NCBI GenBank assembly: GCA_030847615.1
Contig: JAUMIR010000005.1
Coordinates: 209,420,645 to 209,484,644 of the forward strand
DNA length: 64,000 nucleotides
Reading direction: 5' to 3'
Source: Gambelia wislizenii
Taxonomy: Eukaryota; Chordata; Lepidosauria; Squamata; Crotaphytidae
Part shown: in pieces, positions 10,601-22,600 of the stretch
Position numbering within the stretch: position 1 is the first letter of the stretch
How the letters are laid out: every line of letters starts with the position of its first letter
Position numbers and translations under genes: made by a program
The notes under the pieces: model-generated
Told to the model about the DNA's origin: nothing
What the model saw: the letters and a program-made list of their open reading frames with translations, nothing else
Databases searched by the model: none

Positions 10601-13600
10601 CATCATTAACTATGTTGGCTAAAGTAGGTGGGAGATTGTAAATAGCTGAAAACAGGTAGACTTCCCAAGGGTCATTAAAGAGAGTAACTGGGAGAATGAG
10701 TTATTGACTTCTGCAGGGTTAAACTAAGATAGAAAAGAAGGGACTAAGAAGAAAATCAGGACAGGGATTAGGCAGAAAGTGTAGTAGAGCTGGATTGTGT
10801 GTTTCCATGCATGGATGTGGGGCTGGGGGGTAGACTGGTAGTAGAAAAATCCTGAGTGCAGGGAATCCAATATAAGAGCATGAGGGGAAAGCATATGAGA
10901 TGGAAAGGAAAAGCAGGAGCCAAGCTACAATAACCAAGGATGCTTTGAGGTAGTAGGAGAATGCTAGGAAGCTTGGGAAGGTCAATACAATTTCTAAAGA
11001 ATAGTTAACAAGCACTGACTTACACAAATAAACTTTAAGGAATCAGTAAAAAGATGCTATACCCTTTTTTCCAGCCCAAACCACACCCCTTTCAAATGTT
11101 TATATTTCATTGTATTAGTGGGAAGCACACAGAAACACAGTCTGATATTATCAAACATTTCATTCTGAATTTGAGAACCTATATCATTCAGTTTGAAAGT
11201 TTACCAAACTTCTTGCCTTTTCCTTGCCGTGGCATGTTCAACAAGCAAGGACAGGGGAACTGGTTTATTCAGATGACTACTGTTTGGTGCTATTTATTTT
11301 GGATGCAGACACATATTTACGTATGCAACAATAAAGTCTGTATGTATTAATGAATATATTTACGGAATGTAATAATGTTAAAATAGTGTTAAAATGATAA
11401 TAAATTAAATAATTAAGAATACAAGATAGTATAGCCCATTGGTTAGACTGCTGTACAAGAATCAAACTATGTTTTCAACGTCTCTGGTAAAATACAGTCA
11501 TCCCTTCACATTTGCGGGGGTCAGGGGCAGACAACCCCTGCGAATGTGAAAAAACCACAAATAAGAAATGAGCCTGTGGGTGAGCGGCTTTCCACCCCAG
11601 TCCCTTCCCAAGGCATAAGAAGCCCTTAGCTGCCTTGAGAAGGGAGTGGGGTGGAGAGTGGGCACACGAGTGGCTTTCCACCCCCCTTCCCAAGGCAACG
11701 ACGGACTTCATGAGAAGCCCTTCGCTGCCTTGGGAAGGGACAGGGTGGAGAGCAGGGGGGGGCAGGTGGCTTTCCGCAAATAATCGAAACTGCAAATGTG
11801 AAAGTCGCGAATGTGGAGGGGCAACTGTAAGCCCTTCAGTCACCTTTAGACATGTTTCCAGCATATCATAAGTCTATCTACCTATTTGCCAGACTGAATA
11901 CTGCTACTGCTGCACTGAATACTGGTACTACGACATCACTGTCCACTGCTAACAACTTAAACATATCATTTATTTTCTCCATGAACTGTGGAATATTTGG
12001 GGAAATGTGACAAGAAGGCAGAATTCTCCCTCCCCCCTGACCTTTCTCTCTCTCGCATAACATCCCAAGAACTCTGAAGTTCAAAAAAAGCATAAAAGAG
12101 TGAAGGGGGGTGGGGTTTCTATCTTCTTCCTGGCCTTCTCTTGAAGACAAGAGAACAATAAGACACTACCTATACCTTTGACAAAACCCTACAGTGTGGA
12201 CAGGAACACTTCTCCTAAGATGTCTGCAAGTTCCACAGAATTTAGGGGAAGGAGGAGTTGGTAATGACCAACAATGTTGGACATACAAGAAACCTAAATG
12301 TATGGACTTTGAACAATGCCCCATGTTGCAGTTTTATTACAGACGCTCCAAATGATTGCATAGTGCAATTATTAGAATGATATCAAGTGGCCCCCACAGC
12401 ACAAGTGTGGGGCGAGGGGGAGAGATTCTATGTACATTTAAAAAAAATCACAGTTTCAGCAATCATCTGAATTCACAACCACCACTAAAATCCATGAAAG
12501 GACAATCAAGCTTCACCTGCATACGACTTTAAGAATTAACCATCACTTTGCACAGCAAAATAATAATACACAACGATACTGATGACAAAGAACTAATGGT
12601 AAAAAAAAAAGACCTTAGAGGATTATGTAACTTGGGTACAGAGAGTAAGTTTCTTCAGTTTGCTGCACTTCACCCTACAGGCATAAGTAGATTTCTAATG
12701 TTCATGTAACAGAAATGTTTCATATACATTTGATTTGTTTCTTCTTATGGTACAGGAAATGGTACCTGCTGGAGTGCCATAACACTGCTCTTGTCAGCAT
12801 CAAGCTGGGCCATTTTCAATTTCTCTCTCAAGTTCAACAACATCTGCTGATATTCAACAATTTCTTCATCTTTGGAAGCCAAAATTCCCTGTGAAGTAGA
12901 ATAAAGTAAGGATGAAAAGAGCTTATACAAATAGGATGTATAAATGTTAACTATAATTAGATACACAATACCTTCCACTCTTCCACTTTTTCATTGACAG
13001 CTACCATGACAGGATCATCCTCTTCATTCTTTGCTCTAAGTTGCTCTGTTAATTCATGCACCTGTAACATTCATGAAATACTAGATCAAATATTGTATAT
13101 AGACAGCCGCCACTATTTCAGATATATTTAAGATACACATCTAATGCTGAAGCTAACATTATTCAGTGCTTCCTCTAAAAATGCCAGCTCTCTAACTTGG
13201 TCCTTGGTAATTCTGAAAGCCTTTTATATTTGTGCAATAGTATTACTGGACTGGTTAACTACAGAGTAGTCTACAAGTTATTTTGTACCTGTAACCGATA
13301 CTGTTCCTTTTCCTTTCTTATTTGGTCCATAACAATATCAGATTGTTGCACAATAAGTTTCATTTTATTGTACTCATCCGTCATTTTTTCCATCTCTTGC
13401 ACAGATTCTTCAAGATTCTTCCTCATTTCCTGGTTCTGTGCTTCTAATTTTTCATTAGCTTCAGTTAAACCCTAGAAATTTAAAAGCAAAATAAAATATG
13501 ATATTATTTTGGCATGAGAAACAATTATTAAAAATCAACCAAACCTAATTTTACTAAAACTATGAAAAAGGCTAAAAAGACAACCTCTATTATTGCTGTG

Positions 13601-16600
13601 ACTTCAACCGGTGGCTAAGATTTTTGTTATTAAACTATGTGACAAGAGTTTGTTATGTGTAGATGATGCTTGACCATCATGATGGTTCTTTATTACATTA
13701 ATCAGCTTGGTAAAGACTTTTCCTCACCTAAACGAGCCAAACAAATTCACTATGCTCATTCCTAGAAACGTACAATAGCTGATGAGTGACAGAATTATAC
13801 ACACAGAGACACAAAGTCACAGATGATATAAGGTGAAAAGGCTGCAATCCTATATACCCTTATTTAGGAATAAGCCCCAGTGAATTCAACGGGACTTAAT
13901 TCTAAGCAGACATGCACAGGAGTGCATTGTGCAAAGTACTCCCCCAAATAACCCAAATTAAGCATCTTTGGGACATGTATTCCAAGGATTTCCTTTCCTC
14001 AGAAACTATTTTTAAACAAAAACAGGCACTGACCAGAGTAAGCCAGGAACCTCCACACTTGTTCAAATTAAGTTATATCAGGTTCTAATCTGAAAATAAA
14101 GGCAAAGGTATCATTCTCCTTTCTTCTAAACAGTCTTTAGAGTTTACCTGAATTTCATCTAGATACTGCACAAGCTCAAAATTCTTTTTGGATAACTGTG
14201 ACCTGTAGTCTGACTCTTCTCCTCTTCGTGAAAGAAGTGTTTCCTTTTGTGTATCTATTTGTCTCTGATAGTCAATTACATCCTGCCGGAGTTGTTCATT
14301 CTGGACCAAAACAGAAGGAATTAAAGTCTGAGAATACACCTAAATTCTTCAAAACAAGCTGTCACATCACACAAAGCTATTATCAATACTCGACAGTCTA
14401 CTGAGTACTCACCTTTTTCTTCATTCGTTTTTTCTTACAAGAAAATGGAGCCAAATAGGAAAAATCAGGAAAAAATTAAGAAACCATAACTTAATAGATA
14501 AAAGACAAAGCAAAACTAGAACCATCTTTTCTATGGGAAAAAGGAACATCATATACCTAACAAAGCATATAAATGCCTCAATAAGATGAGGCCTTAACGC
14601 TTGCAGCAGCTCATAAGCTAGACAAAATATCTATGGTTCAACAATGATAACTACTCTTTTGCATCATTCTTCATCACCAGCATGGCATCAAATAAGTGAA
14701 GACAATTTAATGGAACTTCTTAGAAAAGTTTCTCAAGGTGAAAGGTACAGATAAAATAAATAGACATGAAAAGCTAGAAGCATAGCACCTAATAAAAATA
14801 ATACAAACAATAATAGGCCAAAGACAAGTAGGCAAGGTACACTATGAGGAATACATAGAAAGCCCAAGACATGTAACAACACTGAGAGAAACAGTGACAG
14901 AAAGCAATGTCTGAGTTAACAAGAACAGCAGTTTTCCAGGCACAGAAAAAATAAGCCTGAACTATTGAACATCCGGGTCTTAGCCAGCCTTTCACCACAG
15001 TCTTACTTCTAAATTTACTTAAAACATTACACAAAGAAAGCAACATCAGTCCATAAAAATACTAGATCAGGACTAACACCAGAATTCTTTTACTAACCTC
15101 TCTTCTCAACTTGCTGTTCTCATTTTCTGCATCCTCATTTCGAAGAGCAAGCTAAAATGACAAATTTAGTTCTTTAGGAAAGTGTAGCAAGATGACAGTG
15201 AGGGGGCACGTTCATATTTTCCTTTCTTTTCAAGAAGAGCAATACTCCTGGAGTACCCAAGGAACAAATTTTATATTTATAAAAACAATGAGACTGTTTC
15301 CAGACCAAGAGCTGCTCACAGGAGCAATCAGAAGACACTGTGGAGTTATCCCATCTTTTCTTCCTTAATGGCTTTTCTGTAGTAATAAAAAGATGGAAGA
15401 AGTAGAAGAACAAGGGGGAGGGGGGAATGAATTGCAGAGGAGGATGCCTACGCTCCCATAAAATTCAGTGAATAGTGAAGGGTGATAGCTTGTTAAAAGC
15501 CTCATCTGAAAAAGCTTGTTCTATCACAGAGAAAAACATATGACATTTACATATTTCCCCACTGAGAGTGGAGGAGAGATGCAACCAAACAACTTAATGT
15601 TGTTCTCTAATAACTAATAAATGTCAGATAATCCAGCAACAGCAAAGCACACTTGAGAACTAAGGCTGCTATCCTATATACACTTACCCTGGAATAACAC
15701 TAAATAAATGCAATGCTCCTTACTACTGAGTAGACACATACAAGACTGCATTGTAAATGACATGTAATATAAAATGAAGTCACCACATTAGTATGAAAAG
15801 TTATAACAAAAAAATTTAAATGGTAGTAAATTTATAGTGCAGACACCTATATCTAGCTTTAACTTGCTTTTCATATAACTTTAAAATATTTGACAAAACT
15901 TCACTTTCACAGGGACTTATATACACCAGCATGATTTTCTAACAATCAGAGAGTTGCTAGTTCCCTCTGTATAGCTAATAATAATAATAATAATAAAAAA
16001 ATTATTTCTATCCCGCCCCTCTGCAATGCAATCGGGGTGGCTTACAATATAAAAACTCCATAATTACAGTACCCTAGCCCACCCACCACTTTAATATTAT
16101 TTTAAGTGGTGGGTGGGCTAAATTATAAAGAATTAAAAACATACAATAATTAAAAATATATTAAATTAAAAAAATAAAAATAAAACATACAATAATTTTT
16201 AAAAAATCTAATTGCAGCTCAGATGGAAGAACAGTCGAGTCTTGGGCCAGGATAGCTATTCAGGAAAGGCCTGCCAGAAAAGATCCATCTTGACAGCTTT
16301 TTCAAAAACTGTCTAAGGTGGTAATAAGACGGATCTTGTCCGGCAGGCCATTCCATCATCTGGGAGCAGTAGCAGAGAAGGCCCTCTGGGAGGTCACCGA
16401 GAGCCTTGTTTTCATAGGTTGTAACAGGTTCCTCCCAGAGGACCGAAGTGCGCAGGGAGGGTCATACGAGAGGAGGCAGTCCCGGAGGTAAGTTGGACCC
16501 AAGCCATGTAGGGCTTTAAAGGTCATAACCAACACCTTGTACTGTGCCTGAAAACTAATAGGCAGCCAGTGGAGAGCTTTTAGCACAGATGTTATATGCT

Positions 16601-19600
16601 CTCTTCTGGAAACGCCAGAAATCAACCTGGCTGCCATGTTCTGGACTAGTTGAAGTTTCCGAGTCAAGCACAAGGGTAGTCCCATGTAGAGCGCATTACA
16701 GAAATCCTTGTACTGTGCCCCATGTAGAGCGCATTACAGAAATCGAGACAGGAGGTTACCAGTGCATATACCACAGTTTCGAGGTCCCTGGTTTCCAGGA
16801 AAGGGCACAGCTGGTGTATCAGCCGAAGTTGATAACAGGCACTCCTGACCGTCGCATTTACCTGATTAGACATCTGGAGCGATGGGTCCAGGAGCACCCC
16901 AAGACGGAGAGCACAGTCCTTAGAGGAGAGTGTGATTCCATCCAGGATTGGAAGTTGTATTCCCAGACCTGGTTTCGGGCCCGTAACTGTTAGTACCTCC
17001 GTTTTATCTGGATTCAGTCTCAATTTGTTTTTCCTCATCCAGTCTATTACTGCTTTAAGGCAATCATTGAGAGGAGAGATGCCATCTGAAGTCGAAGCTG
17101 ACAACCGAGACATGGAGAAGTATATCTGGGTGTCATCAGCATACTGATGACACCGCACTCCATGCCTCCGAATGATCTCTCCCAGCGGCTTCATATAGAT
17201 GTTAAATAGCATCGGGGACAGGATGGCACCCTGAAGAACGCCACAGTTAAGCTCTATTCTGGTAGAGCAACTGTCCCTGAGCCTCACCCTCTGGGATCTG
17301 CCTGAGAGGAAGGAACGGAACCACTGCAAGGCAGTGCCTCCAATTCCTAACCCCCTCAGGCGATCCAAGAGGATGGAATGATCTATTGTATCGAAGGCCA
17401 CTGAGAGGTCCAAGAGCACCAACAGGGTCACACTACCCCTGTTGATACCCAAGTGGAGGTCGTCAGCCAGAGCAACCATGGCAGTCTATATCCCATCCTA
17501 AAACCAGTTTGAAATGGATCTAGAGAATCAGTTTCATCCAAGACAGCTTGGAGTTGGGAAGCAACCGCCCTCTCAATCACCTTGCTTAAAAAAGGCAGCA
17601 AGGAGACTGGCCTATAGTTGTTCCTGTCCAAGGGGTCCAGGGAAGGCTTTTTCAGGAGCGGCTTAACTGCCGCTTCCTTCAGACAGGGTGGGACGGACCC
17701 CTCCCTGAAGAACGCATTGATAATATCCCTAAGGAGTACTCTCAATGTGTCACCCCCTTGGGTGGCTAGCCAAGATGGACAAGGATCGAGGGGACAGGTC
17801 GTCTTTCTCACTCTACCAAGGAGCTTGTCCACGTCATTGGTTCTCACAGATTGAAGCTGATCCAATAAAATTTCATCAACGGATCACCTCATCTATAGAT
17901 TCTGTCATAACACTGGCATCTACGTCGGCTCTTATCTGACGGATTTTATCTGCAAAGTGGATGTTAAACATGTCACAGCAAGCCGTTGTCAGGCTGAGTA
18001 AGGAGTTCTGCACAGGTGGAATCTGTGTCAGCTCCCCCATCACCCTAAACAGTTCTGCTGGACGGGACTCAGCAGACGCAATACGTGCAGAGGAGAACGT
18101 CTTCTGCGCTGCACGTATTGCCTCTCGATAAGAATCAAGGAAATTCCTATGACGAGTCTTCTCGGATAAGAGTCAAGTCTTCCGCCAGGTGTGCTCTACG
18201 TCGTTGTCCAGCCCGCTTCATCTCCCTAAGCTCGTCTGAATACCAGGGCTTGCGGTTAGGAGCAGGCTGGAAAGGACGTTTGGGCCAAAAAAACAAACAA
18301 AAACAAAACAAAACACCTAAGCTGGTATCCATAAAGTATTTTATACACGTTAACTTCAAGAAAATTAGTTTTTGGAAATACTGTCAATTTATATTGATGT
18401 GTATGCCTAGTCCATTCTCATATCCAATGTACTCTGCCTCTTCCATTCTTTTTTCTTTATTCTCCCCCACTCTCACCTTTTTTTTAAAATCATGCCTTTA
18501 AAAATACAATTAAAAATTAAAAAAGAAAGCTAAGAATTTCAGGTTCTAATTCCATATACACTTGGCCATTAGTAAGTTCTATCAAACATATGGACACTTA
18601 CTTTCTGGGGAGACATGTATAACACTGTAGTGCATAGGACTCTTAGTTACGCTTACATTTTATTATAAACAAACAAATACAAGATAGTCTTCATTAAATT
18701 TTCCCCCTTTTCTTTTTTTTTTAATCTTCAAAATAACCTAATATTTACCTGTTCATTGACTTTTTTTTCTTTCTCTAACTCCTTTTCCATATCCACCAAT
18801 TCTCTATCTTTTTGTTCCAGCTGTCTTTCCAACTGACGGATCTCATCACGCAGAAAGCGAGTATCCCGGCCACCAGTAGATCGCTGTGCTGCCTTAGTAT
18901 ATTGAAACAGAACAAGCCATTAATATGCTCCCAAGCTAAATAAGCACGACAAAGGTCTTGTCTACACGAAAGGAAAAAAATGGACTGCTCCACAGTAATA
19001 GCAAGTCACAGCAGCTGCGACCTGTCGTAATAGTTTTACAGCCCCCATAAACTTCACGTGCCTGTAGCTGAGATGGTGGCTGCGAGTGGATTACTTGCAT
19101 TTTAAAAACTGCTGCCGCTGTACTTTTTAAAAAAAAACTATTTCTATGGTATGCACAACTGATATTCCACCTTTCCCAAAAAGAGAGGGGGAAAAAGATA
19201 GCACAAACCTCCGTTTTATCACCTTAGCAATCACTCACTAAAGTGAAAATCCAACATGGCAACAGTGGGCGTTCGCTCTGTAAACCAGCCCCTCCTCCTA
19301 TGCTCATCCAGCCAATCAGGTTTGCACTGTATCCTGCATGGGAAGTGATTCATGTTGAATCACTTGTTTTAACAAGTGAAAATACGGATATGGAGTTTTT
19401 TAAAAAAAAAAAAAGTCAGAAAAGGCCACGAGGACTTTACTCGTGCAGTTTTTCCTCTTTTTGGGCCCCTTCCTTCACAATACAACAAGACAATGCGGGA
19501 TCCCATTAAGACAGCTTGTTTTCTGAGCGAATTCTGTGAGGAGTGTTTTCACCGTGAGGACAACCCCACAGAGTGAACTGTTCCAGTCTAAACTGCAATA

Positions 19601-22600
19601 TACACAAATGCAAGGACCCCCAGATGAGGAAAGAGTGTAAGTTTCTCTCTCCACAAAGCAGACTCAGGACCATATCTAAATGTAGTTTAGATGTCTTAAA
19701 GCACAACTGTTGAGATTTTAGCTATTAACCTAACCCCTAAATTGTTTATCTTCCTTTTTCAGAACAAGAGCTTAACTGGGCGAAGGGAGTGATAGCAAGA
19801 TTTTGCCAAAAGCAAAGACAAAACAGAAAGAGGAGTAAAAATTTCAGGACTCGAGGTGGTGTGGTTGACGTGGATGAGTGGGCAGGCGCCCGGAGTCCAA
19901 GGGCTCCGATCGAATTAAACGGCTTGAGGGCCTCCGAGACAGACCCTATTGTATTTAGACCAAGTGAGATGCTGGATATCATGGAAGGATATTACAGGCA
20001 GTTATATGCTCGGAAAAATATAGATATAGAAGAGATTAAGGGTTTTTTTCAAGCTTTTTCAGAGGACCAGATGGGCACCCTCTATAAGGGTCTGAGTCCA
20101 GAAGACAGGAAGAGGTTGGTCTCTCCTATAGAAGAACAAGAAGTTCATGAGGTCATAGTTCAAGGGAAGGGTAAGTCTGCCCCTGGCCCAGATGGCCTGA
20201 GTTGGAATTTTTATAAAGTTTACAGGAAGTGGATTGTTCCCCCTTTAACAACTTTGTTTAATTTTTTGTGGGATAATAATGAGCTCCCTGAGACATTTTA
20301 TCAAGGGGTCCTGATTTTTTTCCCAAAGGAGGGTGATCCTACCCTCCCAAAAAACTGGCGCCCCATAGCTCTGACCAACATAGACTACCGCATGTTGGCA
20401 AAAATACCGAACAATCGGCTGGCTAAGGTGGCTGATAAGATTGTGATGGAAGCACAGACCAGTGCTGTGCCGGGTAGGACTATGGTGGACTCTCTTTGTT
20501 TCGGGAAGTGTTCCGACTCAACAAGGAGGGAGCTTGGACTGGTCAAATCCTACAGGTCGACCAGATGAAAGCTTTTGACAATGTAGATCATACGTTCCTA
20601 TGGGAAGCTCTCAAGTGGAAAGGAGTGCCAGAGAGATTTATTGCTTTAGTTAAATTGTTTTATAGGGATGCAGAGGTAGTTTTGCAAGTCAATGGTCATA
20701 GAGGAAAGAGGATTAAGCTAAATTCTGGGGTGAGGCAAGGTTGTCCCCTAAGCCCTCTTTTGTATGTTATTGCTTTGGATGCTATTCTGTGTAAGATTAG
20801 TTTGGACAAGAGCATCTCGGGGATCCAAATTCCGCATCCGTTGGACAGTTCATGGTTGGTTCGATATGAATCTGTTAAATTTGTTGCCCATGCTGATGAT
20901 GTGTCCTTCTTGGTTAAGGACAGGATGGAAGTTAGAAAGATTAAAGATGCTTTTGAGGCCTACGGTCGAGTTTCTGGTGCTCGACTTAACATGGAAAAGA
21001 GTTTTTTGATCAGGATTTTTGCTGCAGAGGACAAGATGGCAGCTATTCCTCTAAAGGACGTAGTTGGAGAAAAGGAAAGGTGGCAAGCAGAGCAAGAGGC
21101 AAAGATGGATAGGGTGAAGATCCTGGGGCTGAATTTTGCGTTGGCTCCAGAGGGATGGAAAGAAAATTGGTATCGCTGGTTGGAAAAAGTGAAAGAGAGG
21201 GTGGCCCTCTGGCAGAGATGGAAGCTGACCATTTACCAGAGAGCCGCTTTTGTAAATACTTACCTGCTTCCGGTGGCAGCCAACTTGGCGGCTGTTTTCC
21301 CACCTCCAGATTCAGTGATTAAAGAAGCTGATCGGGTTCTCTTCAAGTTTCTTTGGGGAATGGCCACATTCCCCCTGGCAAGGGCAGTGGCTTATGGGCA
21401 GGTAGAACAAGGGGGCCTAGACTTCCCAGCCCTGGGACCTAAGTTCATCACCATCTTTTCTGCTCAAAACTTTGGGAAAGTTTCTCTGTTACAAAAGGGT
21501 CAGATTCAACCTCAGGCTTGGCTAGTTTTGTTTTGTGAGTGCTGGATAGGGACTAGATGGGGAAAGACTTGGTGGGAGGAAGGCTCATTAAGTTTTAGGT
21601 TTTCTTTACCTGAAAAATTGAAAGCACCAGATTATTTGAAAGACTTTTTTTTTTCCATAAAGAAATATAAAATTCATGCTGAGGAGTTGAAGGGGGAAGA
21701 CAGACCAGGTCAGAGCATCAAGAGGATTTTGTACAGGAAAATAGTGGAGGAGATTTATGTTAACCCGTTTTTGCAAAAGCGTCAGGCCAAACTAGATTTA
21801 TCAGAATACCTACATCACCAGACTAACCCAATTGAGTATTTCATGGACAAAAGGGTCCCCAAAAAGTTGTGGGACTTGAGGTGGAGGCTCTATCATCAGG
21901 TTCTTAATCTGAGGGGAAAGAGACCATGGACCGCAGAAGATGAGCAGACCTGTCCACGTCTGAAATGTAAAAAGGCTGAGATTTTGAGTGGCGTGGCACA
22001 AAAGGAGACGATCAGACATTTTGTCCAGGACTGCCCAAGTGCCCGGGAAACATGGGAGGAGGTGGCCCGGGTCCTGGATTGGCCAGATTTGGCACAGCAG
22101 GCTTGGGAGACGGTGCTTTCAGGGACTGAACCTCCAGAGGGTGTCAGGGGACCCAGAAAGTCAGTGGGCCAAAAGAGGAAGAGGAAGGAACCTGGTTCCG
22201 CCATGGCTGAGAGGTTTTGGAAAGTGCCCTGGTCCACGGTGCGCTTGGTAAACCTCTATGTGATGTTAGGGTTAGTTTTCCAGAGACAAAAGGAGGTGAA
22301 AAGTCAAAATCTGCAGGATGTAAAAGGCACTGCCTATTATGTGAAGAATGTAATTGAAAATTTAGCTCTGAGTGAAAAAGAGAAATTGCCAAGCTATCGT
22401 TGGAAAAAGTTTTGGCCGTGGTTTAGTGAGACGACCCCAGCAATAACATAAAATGATATTTTAAATAAATATTTTATTAATTTTGTATTATTTTGTATTA
22501 TTATTTTTAATTAATATTTTATTGGTTTTTTTCCATTTCTAAGTAGGTATAATTATAATGTGTAAATATAATGTGATTATAGTGTGTTTAGATTAAAGGG

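Larger units (their letters stand above)
15968..18284 (-). mobile_element. L2-type LINE, 5'-truncated, degraded
   Basis: On the minus strand, reverse-transcriptase sequence runs from about 18284 to 16350 and is followed by a 3' UTR and a (TTA)n tail at 15968-15996. The frames (17865-17428, 17479-16664, 16685-16356) are broken by at least two frameshifts. Diagnostic blocks are [59 protein letters not shown] and YADDTQIYF. The EN domain is missing. The copy sits in CEP290 intron 6 in the same orientation as the gene. A second copy of the 3' end is at 58147. Confidence 0.85.
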
